Notes: generated from the sequence alone by a model not told the origin. DNA of 64,000 bases from Gaiellasilicea sp963765705 (GCA_963765705.1 CAVXXJ010000008.1:62001-126000), one strand, 5' to 3'; positions 34,055 through 45,125 are shown, counted from the stretch's first letter. A program made the numbers and translations.

Positions 34055-34911
34055 CTCTTCACCGTACCGGTGCCCAGCGCGACCCCCGTCAGCACGAGCG
34101 CCAGGCCCACGAGCGAGACGGCCGTCACGGTCTCGTCGAGGAAGGCGGCGCCGTAGACGAGCGCCAGCGAAGGCACCAGGTAGGTGACGAGCACCGCCTT
34201 CGAGGCGCCCGCGCCCGCGATCAGTCCGAAGTAGAGGAGGTACGCGACGCCGGTCGCGGCGACGCCGAGGTAGAGCACGGAGAGCAGCGACTCCCAGCCG
34301 AGCATGGTCGCCTGCGCGGCGCCGACCGGGAGCACGAAGAGCGTCGCCCAGGTGAGCGACCCGAAGGCGACGAGCGAGAACGGCAGGCCGGCGAAGCCCC
34401 TCCCCGCGTAGAGACCGCCGATCCCGTAGCAGGCCGCGGCGGCGACGACGGCGATCGCTCCGGCGACCGCGCGCTCGCCGCCGCCGAGCTCGAAGCCGAC
34501 GAGGAGGACGACGCCGCCGAAGGCGAGCACGACGCCGGCGAGCCGGGCGCCGGTGACGCGCTGGGTGCGGTCGATCGGGAGCGCGAAGAGCGCGGTGAAG
34601 AGCGGCGCGGAGGCGTTGAAGATCGCGGCGAGGCCGGAGTCGATGTACTGCTGGCCCCAGGCGATCAGGAAGAACGGCACTGCCGTGTTGATCAGCGCCA
34701 GCAGCGCCAGCGGCCAGGCGTAGCGGCGGAGCAGCGACAGGTCGTGCCCCGCGAGCCACACGTAGACGCCGAGCGCGAGCGCGCCCGATGCCATCCGGAG
34801 CAGGATCAGCGTCGAGGGTGCGAGGTCCCGCAGCGCGATCGTGATGAACATGAACGACGAGCCCCAGATCGCCGCCAGCGCCGCCAGCATCAGGAGGTGG
34901 CGGCGACTCAC
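34051..34911 (-). CDS. EamA/DMT-superfamily transporter (paralogue)
   Basis: The 286-aa EamA protein begins MSRRHLLMLAALAAIWGSSFMFITIALRDLAPSTLILLR and contains NTAVPFFLIAWGQQYIDSGLAAIFNASAPLFTALFALP, nearly the same motif as its neighbour, then a second repeat ending FLDETVTAVSLVGLALVLTGVAL. It is the first gene of the minus-strand operon EamA-EamA-GNAT. Tandem pairs may form heterodimers. The substrate is unknown. It is divergent from purL by 54 bp. Confidence 0.9.
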   Translation of the reverse strand: MSRRHLLMLAALAAIWGSSFMFITIALRDLAPSTLILLRMASGALALGVYVWLAGHDLSLLRRYAWPLALLALINTAVPFFLIAWGQQYIDSGLAAIFNASAPLFTALFALPIDRTQRVTGARLAGVVLAFGGVVLLVGFELGGGERAVAGAIAVVAAAACYGIGGLYAGRGFAGLPFSLVAFGSLTWATLFVLPVGAAQATMLGWESLLSVLYLGVAATGVAYLLYFGLIAGAGASKAVLVTYLVPSLALVYGAAFLDETVTAVSLVGLALVLTGVALGTGTVKR

Positions 34912-34965
34912 GCTCTCTCACAACGCGGCGGCCGCCGTCGTCCTTCCCGTCTAGACTGAACTCAC

Positions 34966-37058
34966 CTGACGCAGGTCGCCGAACAGCCCATCCACCGAGC
35001 CCTCGGGCCTGACCGATGGGGAGCTCGCCCGCATCGTCGACCTGCTCGGCCGCGAACCGAACCACTTCGAGCTGGCGGTCTTCTCGCTCCTCTGGTCGGA
35101 GCACTGCGGCTACAAGCACTCGGCCCTCCTCCTCAAGCGGCTTCCCTCCTCGGGTAAACGCGTGTTGCAGGGCCCCGGTGAGAACGCCGGCGTCCTCGAT
35201 CTCGGCGACGGCGAGGCCGTCTGCTTCAAGGTCGAGAGCCACAACCACCCGTCGGCGGTCGAGCCGTTCCAGGGAGCCGCGACCGGGGTGGGCGGGATTC
35301 TGCGCGACATCATCGCGATGGGCGCGCGGCCGATCGCGCTGCTGGACGGGCTCCGCTTCGCGCCCGACGATCCACGCTTCGACCGCGCGGTCGCCGGCAT
35401 CGGCGCCTACGGGAACTCCGTCGGCGTGCCCACGGTCGGCGGCGAGGCCGTCTTCGACGAGTCCTACCGCGACAACGTGCTCGTGAACGCGATGTGCGTC
35501 GGGCTCCTGCCGGCCGATCGCGTCACGCGCGCCGGCGCGACCGGTCCCGGCAACCTCGTCGTCCTCTACGGCGCGACGACCGGGCGCGACGGCATCGGCG
35601 GCGCGTCCGTGCTCGCGAGCCAGGAGCTCGGCGAGGACGACGCCGACAAGCGCCCCACCGTCCAGGTCGGCGACCCGTTCATGGGCAAGAAGCTGATCGA
35701 GGTCTCCGTCGAGCTCGTCGAGGCGGGCCTCGTCGAGTCGCTGCAGGACTGCGGCGCCGCCGGCCTCGCGTCCTCGCTCTCGGAGATGGCCCGCGACACC
35801 GGCATCGACCTCCAGCTCGACAGCGTGCCGCTGCGGGAGGAGGGGATGGAGCCGTGGGAGGTGATGATCTCGGAGAGCCAGGAGCGGATGGTGGCAGTCG
35901 TCCGGCCGCAGATGCTCGACGCCGTGCTCGCGGTCTGCGAGCGCTGGGAGCTCCACCACGCCGTCGTCGGCGAGGTGACCGACACCGGTCTCCTGCGCGC
36001 GTTCTGGGAGGACGAGGTCGTCGGCGAGATCCCGGCGCGGCTCCTGACCGACGAGTGCCCGCGCTACACCGTCGAGCCCGTCCCGCGCCCGGAGCCGAGT
36101 AGCAGTCTGTTACAAGGCGCTCCGAACGCGCCCGCGGCTCCGCAGGCTCTGCTCGAGCTGCTCGCCTCGCCGAATCTCCGCAGCCGCGAGTGGATCTTCC
36201 GCCGCTACGACCACCTCGTCGGCTCCCGCACCGTGCGGCGCCCCGGCCTCGACGCGGCCGTCCTCCGCCTGCGGCCGGGCTACCGCGGGCTCGCGGTCTC
36301 GCTCGACGGCCAGAGCCGCATGGGGCGCCTGTGGCCCCGCACCGGCGGGCAGCTCGCCGTGCTCGAGGCGGCGCGCAACGTCGCCTGCACCGGCGCCGAG
36401 CCGATCGGGCTGACCGACTGCCTCAACTTCGGCAACCCCGAGAAGGGCGAGATCGCCTGGGAGCTCGCCGAGTCGATCGAGGGGATGGCCGAGGCCTGCG
36501 AGGCGCTCGGCGTCCCGATCGTCTCCGGCAACGTCTCGCTCTACAACGAGACCGACGGGCGCGCGATCGACCCGACGCCGGTCGTCGGCTGCGTCGGCCT
36601 GCTCGAGGACGTGCGGAACGTGCCGAAGGGCTGGCGCGAAGGCGACGTGATCCTGCTCGCCGGCGCCTCGCCGGTCGCGCTCGCCGGCTCCGAGTATCAG
36701 GCGCGCTACGGCGAGGTCGGCGGTCGCCCGGCGCGGCTCGACCTCGCGGCGGAGGCGTCGCTCGTCGAGTTCCTCTGGCGCGCCGCGCCGCGGTGCTCGC
36801 TCGTCCACGACGTCTCGAGCGGCGGCCTCGCCGTCTCCCTCGCGGAAGCGGCGATCCACTCCGGTCTCGGCGCCGACGCTGGCGCTGCCCGACGATCCGC
36901 GCGCCTGGTTCGGCGAAGGCGGCGGCCAGGCCGTGCTCGCCTGCGCGCCCGACGTCGTCGACCGGCTCGGCGGAGTGCCGTTGCGGCGGCTCGGCGTCGC
37001 TCGGCGGCACGAGCCTGCTCGGGATCGAGCTCGACGAGCTGAAGGAGGCGTACGCCTG

Positions 37059-37059
<1 letters not shown>
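34966..37059 (+). CDS. purL: FGAM synthase large subunit PurL (three frameshifts, probable CTG start)
   Basis: PurL converts FGAR to FGAM with ATP and ammonia supplied by PurQ. It is the small-type enzyme: GREPNHFELAVFSLLWSEHCGYKHS, FKVESHNHPSAVEPFQGAATGVGG, YGNSVGVPTVGGEAVFD, LQDCGAAGLASSLSEMA and FGNPEKGEIAWELAESIEGM. Single extra bases near 35006, 36890 and 37000 break it; correction gives about 696 aa. The frame before the first shift reads TQVAEQPIHRALGLTDGE and offers only CTG (34966) as start, 8 nt after TAGACT. A 15-bp palindrome near 36106 adds SSSLLQ in the inter-domain linker. Confidence 0.93.
36099..36113 (+). repeat. Short palindrome translated inside purL
   Basis: GTAGCAG-T-CTGTTAC is a near-perfect 15-bp palindrome in the linker between the two PurL halves. 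It reads in frame as Ser-Ser-Leu-Leu within PEPSSSLLQGAP and introduces a TTA leucine codon, rare in this GC-rich sequence. The same core, with one mismatch and longer arms, occurs at 50837-50863. Confidence 0.7.
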
Positions 37060-38455
<1,396 letters not shown>

Positions 38456-38456
<1 letters not shown>

Positions 38457-39095
38457 TGCACGTCGTATCCGTGAACGCCGGCAGCGCCGAGCTGATGCAG
38501 ATCGGCGCCCGCACGGTCTCGACCGGGATCCGCAAGGCGCCGGTCGAGCGGGGGTACGTCGGCGACGCTCGGTCTTGCGGGCGACACGGTCGCGGACGTC
38601 GAGAACCACGGCGGCCCCGATCAGGCCGTCTACGTCTACAGCTCCGAGGACTACGCCTGGTGGGCCGGCGAGCTCGACGCGGTCCTCGAGCCGGGGACGT
38701 TCGGCGAGAACGTGACGCTCTCGAGCTTCGGGGCCGGCGAGGTGCGGATCGGCGACCGGTTCCGTGTCGGCGAAGCGTTGCTCGAGGCCACCGCAGCCCG
38801 CATTCCCTGCTCCGTCTTCGCGACGCGGATGGACGAGCCCGGGTGGGTGAAGCGCTTCGCGGCCGCCCGCCGGCCGGGGATCTACGTCCGCGTGCTCGAG
38901 CCGGGCGAGGTGGCCGTCGGCGCGGCGGTCGAGCGGATCGACGGCGACGCGGACCATCCGACCGTCGTCGACCTGATGGACGTCTGGTACGACCCGACGC
39001 CGGAGCCCGAGCTGCTCGAGCGGCTGCTCGCCTCGCCGCTCGCCGAGCGCGCCCGCGTCAACGTCGAGGCAAAGCTCGCTCGCCTCCACGTCTAG
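38456..39095 (+). CDS. MOSC-domain protein (YiiM-like, one frameshift)
   Basis: The protein starts HVVSVNAGSAELMQIGARTVSTGIRKAPVE. After removing one extra G near 38564 it continues GTLGLAGDTVADVENHGGPDQAVYVYSSEDYAWWAGELD and then GTFGENVTLSSFGAGEVRIGDRF, LEATAARIPCSVFATRM with the MOSC Cys, and RPGIYVRVLEPGEV. This is the YiiM-type MOSC protein, about 212 aa, which in E. coli acts on N-hydroxylated bases or similar compounds. Its start overlaps the purF stop codon, so it is translationally coupled to purine synthesis, and detoxifying altered purines is a reasonable guess. Confidence 0.87.
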
Positions 39096-39112
39096 CTTCC
39101 GGGGGCCGGGTC

Positions 39113-39187
39113 TTTGGGCCGCGAAGCGGCCCCTTGAGGGGTCTTCGCGCGTGAGCGCCCGCTCCGCGGATGCCAGCTTGCGCAATC
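39113..39187 (+). repeat. Structured intergenic repeat, copy 2
   Basis: The element begins TTTGGGCCGC-GAA-GCGGCCCC and continues with the joint CTTGAGGGGTCTTCGCGCG. A second hairpin is built from GAGCGCCCGC-TCC-GCGGATGCC with two mismatches, and the element ends CTTGCGCAA. It sits between the stop codon of the MOSC gene (39095) and the stop codon of the convergent ATPase gene, whose TCA overlaps its last bases. It is likely a two-way terminator here. Confidence 0.8.
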
Positions 39188-39589
39188 AGAAGTCGAGCTC
39201 GAACCAGACGCACGACTCGCCGTTGCGCGACGATGCCCCAGCGGTCCGCGAGCGCGTCGAGGAACGCGAGCCCACGCCCCGACTCGGCCTCGGCGTCCGG
39301 CATCGTCGTCTCCCCCTCGGCGAAGCCCCGGCCACGATCGCCGATCTCGACACGCAGGTACGCGTCGTTGACGGCGACCATGCAGCCGGATGCGGGCTCC
39401 CTCGCGCCGGGAGCCGTACTTGACGGCGTTCGTGAAGAGCTCGCTCACGAGCAGCCGCACCGCGAAGCGGGCGTCCCGGTGCGGGTCGAGAGCCTCGAGC
39501 CGGTCGACGAACCCGCGTGCCTGGCGGATCGCCGCTTCGCTCGCAGGCAGATAGAGCTCGAGCTTCCTCCGGTCGAGTCCCGCCGCCAT
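39186..39589 (-). CDS. RsbW-like ATP-binding protein, HATPase_c_2 (two frameshifts)
   Basis: The sequence shows the GHKL ATPase of anti-sigma/serine kinase type: LELYLPASEAAIRQARGFVDRLEALDPHRDARFAVRLLVSELFTNAVKYGSR (N box with Glu and Asn). Then comes VAVNDAYLRVEIGDRGRGF (G1 box DRGRG) and GRGLAFLDALADRWGIV (G2), ending CVWFELDF. Extra bases near 39382 and 39221 break the frame; correction gives 133 aa. Such proteins bind and inactivate sigma factors or phosphorylate an anti-anti-sigma. No partner gene lies next to it. Start ATG at 39589. Confidence 0.87.
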
Positions 39590-39642
39590 TCGCTCGCCTT
39601 ACCCCTCCACGGGCGATCTCTACCGGCGTAGAGTCGGCCTGC

Positions 39643-39985
39643 GTGCAGGCGCGGGAGCGGCAGGTGGCGGAGAACGAGGTTCGCTTCCGCGCTCTCAACG
39701 AGCGTCTGCGGGCGGGCGGCGCCGCCTGGGAGGGACGCGAAGGGGTGCTCGACCTCGTCTGCGAGTGCGGCGACGAGGACTGCACGATGCCGATCCAGGC
39801 TCACGCCCGGCGAGTACGAGTCCGTCCGCGCGGACGAGACGCAGTTCGCGATGGTTCCCGGCCACGTGCGCCCCGAGGTCGAGGACGTCGTCGCCCAGCA
39901 GGAGGATTGGGCGCTCGTGCGCAAGCGCGGCGAGGCGGCCGAGATCGCCGCGGAGAACGACCCGGATCCTCGACCCTCGGCCTGA
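39643..39985 (+). CDS. Small Cys-containing protein of a family seen in actinobacteria (one frameshift)
   Basis: Starting at GTG, 8 nt after a -10-like TAGAGT, it reads QARERQVAENEVRFRALNERLRAGG and EGVLDLVCECGDEDCTMPIQ. After removal of one extra G near 39800 it continues LTPGEYESVRADETQFAMVPGHVRPEVEDVVAQQEDWALVRKRGEAAEIA. The pattern CxCGxxxC could hold a metal. I have seen this layout (VCECG..DC..I.LT..EYE..R.....F.V.PGH) in many actinobacterial proteins of unknown function. Corrected length 113 aa. It is divergent from the ATPase gene. Confidence 0.75.
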
Positions 39986-40044
39986 TCCTTGGTCTAGACC
40001 TTTTGGGGGTTCACTCCGTCCGGTCCGTTGCCGATCATGTAGAC

Positions 40045-40272
40045 ATGCGGATCGTTGTACGCCACAACCAGGCGGGACAATGGTGGTGGTCTGCCATCTG
40101 CGAGTCGGGCGAGACGGTCGCGGTCTCCAGCGTCTACGAAAGCCGCACCGACTGCATGCGCGGCCTCGCCGAGATCAAGGTCGAGGGGCCTGCCGCCCCG
40201 ATCACGTACGAAGAGCCCTACGCAGGGCCGGGCACGTGGACGATCTCGAGCTTGATCCCGTCCGGGTCGTAG
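40045..40272 (+). CDS. DUF1508 (YegP-like) small protein
   Basis: This 75-aa frame starts MRIVVRHNQAGQWWWSAICESGETVAVSSVYESRTDCMRGLAEIKVEGP. This matches the DUF1508 repeat (x-G-Q-W-x-W, SGE-x-VAxSxxYxSRxDCxxG). One repeat is present, against two in E. coli YegP. The function is not established. The last ~18 residues overlap the 3' end of the convergent VOC gene by 55 bp and may reflect a base error near the true stop codon. Confidence 0.72.
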   Translation: MRIVVRHNQAGQWWWSAICESGETVAVSSVYESRTDCMRGLAEIKVEGPAAPITYEEPYAGPGTWTISSLIPSGS

Positions 40273-40639
40273 AAGAAGACCGCGTAGTAGCCGGGCGATG
40301 TAGCCGTACTCCTGCGGCGGCGACTCGATGGCCGCTCCCGTCGAGACGAGCCAGTCGTGGCGCTCGTCGACGACGGCGCGCGCGGTGCTGCGAGCGCGAC
40401 GTGGTGGAGACCGACCTGGTAGCGGTCGATCCCGCCGAGGTCGTCGCCGAGGTTTGCGCCTGGCGCAGGCCGACTGAGCTTCCCGGGCCGCCGAAGTACC
40501 AGATCGTCTCGCCGCGCTCGCCCTCGACCTCACCGATGCGGTTGAAGCCGAGCGGGCCGAGCAGGTCGCGGTAGAAGGGCAGGCTGCGCTCGATCGAGGA
40601 GACGACCAGGTCGACGTGATGCACGCCGCTCGACCGCAT
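40218..40639 (-). CDS. VOC-fold glyoxalase/bleomycin-resistance-like protein (three indels)
   Basis: The pieces join as a ~140-aa VOC protein: MRSSGVHHVDLVVSSIERSLPFYRDLLGPLGFNRIGEVEGERGETIWYFGGPG, then GIDRYQVGLHHVALA, AVVDERHDWLVSTGAAIESPPQEYGY and PGYYAVFFYDPDGIKLEIVHVPGPA. Shifts are needed near 40483 and 40390 (apparent one-base losses) and near 40298 (one extra base). Putative metal ligands are in VHHVDL, VGLHHVAL and LEIVHV. It lies 13 bp downstream of ctaG on the same strand and may share its transcript. Confidence 0.82.
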
Positions 40640-40652
40640 GGAGGGACCGAGT

Positions 40653-41501
40653 TCAGCGCCGGCCGGCGAGCTCCTGCGCGCGGCCGTAGCGGACGGCACG
40701 CCGAACTGCGCGCGGGTCGAGCCCTCGCTCGAGCAGCTCCTGTCGCAGCTCGCCCTCCCGCGCCATGCGCAGGAAGAGCCACGCGAGCGCAACGAGCGTG
40801 ACGATCGACCCCTCGATCATCATCACCGCGCCGGCGAGCCCCTGGTCGCGGAGCGGGGAGACACCCCAGAGCTCCTCGCCGCGCGCGTAGACGCCGTAGA
40901 AGACCGTGCCCGACCAGACGAAGACGTTTCCGAGCACCGTCTCGACGACGCGGACGGCGGCGATGTACGCGAGCTTCGGGCCGGTCCCGAACCACTCCGG
41001 TGCCGGCAGCGTCTCGAGCACCGGCAGCCACATGATCACGCCGGCCGTGAAGAACGAGACGTGCTCGGCCGCGTGGACGAAGGAGTTGTCGACGGCCCCC
41101 TCGTAGAGGAACGGGATGTGCCAGACGTACAGGTTCGTTGCCCAGATCGGCAACGCGACCAGCGGGTTCGCCAGCACCCGCAGGCGCTCCACGGGCCGCA
41201 GCGCAAGCAGCGGGCGGAGCATCGGCCCGTTGAGCCCACCCAGCAGGCAGAGCGGGGCGAGGTCGCCGATGACGACGTGCTGGAGCATGTGCAGGCTGAA
41301 GAGCTCCCGCTCGCCGAGCGACGCGATCGGCGAGGTGAATGCGAGCAGGAGGAGCGCGATGCCGGCCGTGAAGAGCGCGACCCGCCAGCGAGGCATCGGT
41401 GTGCCGCGCCGCCGAAGCGTCCGCGCGCGCATCGTGTAGGCGAGCGCCGCAAGGACGACCGGCGCGAGCTGGAGCGGATCGAACGTCCAGTCGGTCAGCA
41501 T
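40653..41501 (-). CDS. ctaG: Cytochrome c oxidase assembly factor CtaG (caa3 type)
   Basis: This 282-aa polytopic membrane protein of the CtaG/caa3 family is recognised by LHMLQHVVIGDLAPLCLLGGLNGPMLRPLLALRPVERLR, IWATNLYVWHIPFLYEGAVDNSFVHAAEHVSFFTAGVIMWLPVLETLPAPEWFG and ELWGVSPLRDQGLAGAVMMIEGSIVTL. The conserved His residues (LQHV, WHIP, AEHV) fit a copper-handling role in cytochrome oxidase assembly. No oxidase genes are in the window. ATG at 41501 begins MLTDWTFDPLQL, which matches the family start. Confidence 0.92.
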   Translation of the reverse strand: MLTDWTFDPLQLAPVVLAALAYTMRARTLRRRGTPMPRWRVALFTAGIALLLLAFTSPIASLGERELFSLHMLQHVVIGDLAPLCLLGGLNGPMLRPLLALRPVERLRVLANPLVALPIWATNLYVWHIPFLYEGAVDNSFVHAAEHVSFFTAGVIMWLPVLETLPAPEWFGTGPKLAYIAAVRVVETVLGNVFVWSGTVFYGVYARGEELWGVSPLRDQGLAGAVMMIEGSIVTLVALAWLFLRMAREGELRQELLERGLDPRAVRRAVRYGRAQELAGRR

Positions 41502-41527
41502 CGCCCCACTCTAGAATCCGCTGCCCG

Positions 41528-42140
41528 GTGCAGCTCTTTCACTACCACCTCGTCACCTCGCGCGTCCGCCAGGTCGAGGCGCGCTACGTCGGCAAGCTCG
41601 CGTTCGAGCTCGTCGCTCGGCACGGTCGGATCGGCGACGACTACCAGTCCTTCGAGGCCGGCGTCTCGTGGGAGGAGCTCGACCGGATGGGCTTCAAGCT
41701 GCGCCTGTCGGAGCTCGAGCGCGGCGCGGTCAACGTCGTCGTCCAACCCGGGCAGTGGGAGCTCCCGCGCGTCGACCACCTCGGGCTCGCCCTCGACGAG
41801 GAGGAGTTCGCCGACGTGATCGACCGGGCGGTCGAGAAGGAGCTGCGGATCCAGGCGCACGGAGGCCGGCGCACGTTCATCGCCACGGACGCGGGCTACC
41901 GGCTCGAGGTGCATCCGCCACGCGAGTGGCTCGACGAGCTGCTCCGGTCGACCGACGACCTCGTCCTCGAGCGAGCTGCACCTGCTCGCCGACGACCCCG
42001 AGGCGAAAGCCGTGGCGCTCGCCGAGCTGCTCGAGGCCGAGCGCGACGGTACCAGCGTCCACGTCGGCGAGGCGATCGTGCGGTTCCTCCCCGGCGGGCC
42101 GCAGGGCAGGCCGCAGCTGCACGCCGAGCTTCTGACCTGA
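41528..42140 (+). CDS. VOC-like protein, function unknown (one frameshift)
   Basis: The product starts VQLFHYHLVTSRVRQVEARYVGKLAFELVARHGRIGDDYQSFEAGVSWEELDRMGFKLRLSELERGAVNVVVQPG. A VOC-like segment follows: PRVDHLGLALDEEEFADVIDRAVEKELRIQAHGGRRTFIATDAGYRLEVHPP. One extra G near 41969 precedes SELHLLADDPEAKAVALAELL. Corrected length 203 aa. GTG start, 10 nt after TAGAAT. It lies between ctaG and purM. The fold call rests mainly on the VDHLGLAL and YRLEVHP motifs. Confidence 0.72.
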
Positions 42141-42171
42141 CGCGCTCCGATCCACCTCGTAGACTCGGACG

Positions 42172-43071
42172 GTGAGTGACGACCGGACGTACGCCGCCGC
42201 CGGCGTCTCGCTCGCGACGGCCGAGGGGATCGTCGAGCGCCTCCGCGCCGCCGTCGAGTCAACCGGTGCGCGCGGGTTCGGGGCGTTCGCGGGCCTCCAT
42301 CCGCTGGACGACCGCCGGCTGCTCGCCGCCTCGACCGACTCGATCGGGACGAAGCCGATCGTCGCCCGCAAGCGGGGTAAGCTGCGTGCCTGCGGCGCCG
42401 ACATGGCCGCCCATTGCATCAACGACGTCATCACCTGCGGGGCAGACCCGCTGATCCTGCTCGACTACGTCGCCGCGAACGAGCTCGACCTCGAGCAGGT
42501 GGCGGAGCTCGTGGAGGGAGCGGCGGACGTGTGCCGGACTGCCGGAGTCGCGCTGATCGGCGGCGAGACCGCCGAGCTGCCGGGCGTCTATCGCGAAGGT
42601 GAGCTCGACTTCGCGGCGACCTGCGTCGGGATCGTCGACCGCGACCGCGTCATCGACGGCTCCGCGGTGCGGGCGGGCGACGCCGTCATCGGCCTGGCGT
42701 CTGCGGGCGTCCACGCGAACGGCTTCACGCTCGTCCGCCGGGTGCTCGAGCTCGAGGACTACGACGGCCCCGACCTGCTCGCTCCGACGAAGCTCTATCT
42801 CGACGAGGTCCGGAGGCTCCGCGACACGGCGCACGCGTTCGCGCATGTCACGGGCGGCGGGATCGAGGGCAATCTGAGCCGGGTGATCCCGGACGGGCTC
42901 CGCGCCGAGCTCGACTGGGATGCGTGGGAGCGGCCGGCGGTGTTCGACTGGCTCGCGCGCCACGTCGAGGAGGACGAGCTGCGCCGCGTCTTCAACCTCG
43001 GCATCGGCTACTGCGCGGTCGTGGCGGAGCCGGGGGACGACCTCGTGATCGGCAGGATCGTCGAGGCATGA
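42172..43071 (+). CDS. purM: Phosphoribosylformylglycinamidine cyclo-ligase
   Basis: PurM closes the imidazole ring, FGAM to AIR, with ATP. The 299-aa protein is intact: RTYAAAGVSLATAEGIVERL, LLAASTDSIGTKPIVARK, DMAAHCINDVITCGADPLILLDYVA, ALIGGETAELPGVY, VIGLASAGVHANGFTLVRRVL and HVTGGGIEGNLSRVIP. It is somewhat shorter than the ~340-aa E. coli enzyme. GTG start 6 nt after TAGACT (leaderless type). Its stop codon overlaps purN (ATGA). Confidence 0.96.
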   Translation: MSDDRTYAAAGVSLATAEGIVERLRAAVESTGARGFGAFAGLHPLDDRRLLAASTDSIGTKPIVARKRGKLRACGADMAAHCINDVITCGADPLILLDYVAANELDLEQVAELVEGAADVCRTAGVALIGGETAELPGVYREGELDFAATCVGIVDRDRVIDGSAVRAGDAVIGLASAGVHANGFTLVRRVLELEDYDGPDLLAPTKLYLDEVRRLRDTAHAFAHVTGGGIEGNLSRVIPDGLRAELDWDAWERPAVFDWLARHVEEDELRRVFNLGIGYCAVVAEPGDDLVIGRIVEA

Positions 43072-43602
43072 TCGGTGTGCTCGTCAGCGGTGAGGGCACA
43101 AACCTTCAGGCGCTGCTCGACGCCGGGCCTGCCGGTCGCCGCCGTCGCTTCGAACCAGCTCGGGGTGCGGGCCCTGGAGCGGGCCGACGCGGCCGGTGTG
43201 CCCTCGGCCGAGTTCCCGCTCGGCGAGTTCGCCGACCGCGTGCAGCGCGACGCGACGATGGCGAACTGGCTGCAGGAGCAGGGGGTCAGGCTTGTTGTCT
43301 GCGCGGGCTACATGCACCTGCTCACGCCCGTCTTCCTCGACCGCTTCCCCGAGCGGATCGTCAACGTCCATCCCTCGCTGCTGCCCGAGTTCCCGGGCGC
43401 GCGCGCGATCGACGAGGCGGTCGCGGCCGGTGTCGAGACGACCGGCGTCACCGTGCACCTCGTCGACGAAGGCCTCGACACGGGCGCCGTGATCCGCCAG
43501 GAGCCCGTCCCGGTCGAGCCCGCCGAGACGCTGGCCGAGCGCATCCAGGCCGTCGAGCACCGGCTGCTGCCGGAGGTTGTGAGAGAGCTTTGCGTGCGCT
43601 GA
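43068..43602 (+). CDS. purN: Phosphoribosylglycinamide formyltransferase (one frameshift)
   Basis: PurN transfers a formyl group from 10-formyl-THF to GAR. MIGVLVSGEGTNLQALLDAG is followed, after removing one extra C near 43128, by LPVAAVASNQLGVRALERAD. Further motifs are LVVCAGYMHLLTPVFLDRFPERIVNVHPSLLPEFPGARAIDEAVAAGVETTGVTVHLVDEGLDTGAVI, with the catalytic Asn-His-Asp set in NVHPSLLP and VDEGLDTG. About 178 aa. It overlaps purM by 4 bp and purH by 13 bp. Confidence 0.95.
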
Positions 43603-45125
43603 TCTCCGTCTGGGACAAGTCGGAGCTGGACGGGTTCGTCAAGGGGCTCGCCTCGCTGGACTGGGAGCTCGTCGCGAGCGGTGGCACGGCGGCCTACATC
43701 GAGGAGCTCGGCTTGAAGGTGACGAGCGTCGAGAGCCTGACCGAGTTCCCGGAGATGCTGGGCGGCCGCGTGAAGACGCTCCACCCGGCGATCCACGCGG
43801 GAATCCTGGCGCGGCGCGAGGTCGAGGTCGACCTGGACGCGCTCGAGGAGCACGGGATCGGCCTCTTCGACCTCGTCTGCGTCAACCTGTACCCGTTCGA
43901 GCAGGTGGCGCGGGAGCACGGCGTCCGCGAGGAGGAGGCCGTCGAGATGATCGACGTCGGCGGCCCCTCGATGCTGCGCGGCGCGGCGAAGAACTTCGCC
44001 CACGTGACTCCGGTCTGCCGTCCCGACGACTACGAGCCGCGTGCTCGCCGAGCTGCGCGCGTCCGGGGAGATCTCGCACGAGTCGCGTCGGGAGCTGGCG
44101 GCGACCGCCTTCGCGATGTCCGCTGCCTACGAGGCCGCGATCGCGTCCTGGTTCGCCGGCCGCGAGGCGTTCCCACCCGTGCTCGTGCCGGTGTTCGAGA
44201 AGCAGCGCGACCTCGCCTACGGCGAGAACCCGCACCAGGGCGCGGCCTACTACGCGGAGCGCGGCGCGCGCACGCATCTCCTCGCGATGGTCGAGCAGCT
44301 GCACGGGCGCGAGCTCTCGTTCAACAACCTCAACGACCTGAACGCGGCGCGACTCGCGGTCCGTGAGTTCGCGCTGCCGGCCTGCGTGATCGTCAAGCAC
44401 GCCAACCCGTGCGGCGTCGCCGTCGGCGCGACGATCGACGAGGCGTACACGCGCGCGCTTGCTGCCGACCCGACCTCAGCCTACGGCGGCGTCGTCGTCC
44501 TCAACCGCGGCGTCACCGCGGCGCTCGGCGACGTGATCGCGGCGCAGTTCGTCGAGGTGCTGTTCGCGCCCGGCTACGACGAGGTCGCCCTCGAGGCGCT
44601 GGTGCAGAAGGAGTCGATCCGGATCCTGAACGACATGGAGCGCCGCAAGGCCGAAGCGTCGGAGCGGGACCTCAAGCGCGTCCTCGGCGGTCTGCTCGTC
44701 CAGGACCGCGACTGGGACGTCGCCGACCGAGAAGGGATGGAAGCCGTCGCCGGCAAGCCGGACGAGGCTGTCTGGGGCGATCTGCTCTTCGCCTGGCGGG
44801 TCTGCAAGCACGTCTCCTCGAACGCGATCGTGATCGCCAAGGACCTGCGGACGATCGGGATCGGGGCGGGGCAGATGAGCCGCGTCGACGCCGTTCGGAT
44901 CGCGGTCGAGAAGGCGACCGAGCACGGCCACTCGCTCGACGGGAGCCTCACTCGCGTCGGACGGGTTCTTCCCGTTCGCCGGACGGCCCCAACGTCGCGC
45001 TCGACGCGGGTGTGACGGCGCTGATCCAGCCGGGCGGCTCGAAGCGCGACCCGGATGTGATCGAGGCGGTCGAAAACGCCGGCGCCGCGATGGTCTTCAC
45101 CGGGCGCCGGCATTTCCGGCATTAG
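43590..45125 (+). CDS. purH: Bifunctional AICAR transformylase/IMP cyclohydrolase (three frameshifts)
   Basis: PurH does the last two steps to IMP. The N-terminal cyclohydrolase is RALISVWDKSELDGFVKGLASLDWELVASGGTAAYIEELG and GGRVKTLHPAIHAGILARR. The C-terminal transformylase has SFNNLNDLNAARLAV, CVIVKHANPCGVAVG and SDGFFPFADGPNVALDAGVTALIQPGGSKRD. Extra bases near 44037, 44956 and 44983 break it; the corrected length of 510 aa is normal. The TTG start at 43590 gives LRALISVW and follows a GAGAGAG site, 13 bp inside purN. Confidence 0.94.

Noticed and set aside
39991..40000. GGTCTAGACC followed by TTTT as a terminator
   Set aside because: The palindrome has no loop, so it cannot form a stable hairpin in RNA. 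It could be a protein site, but nothing supports that.
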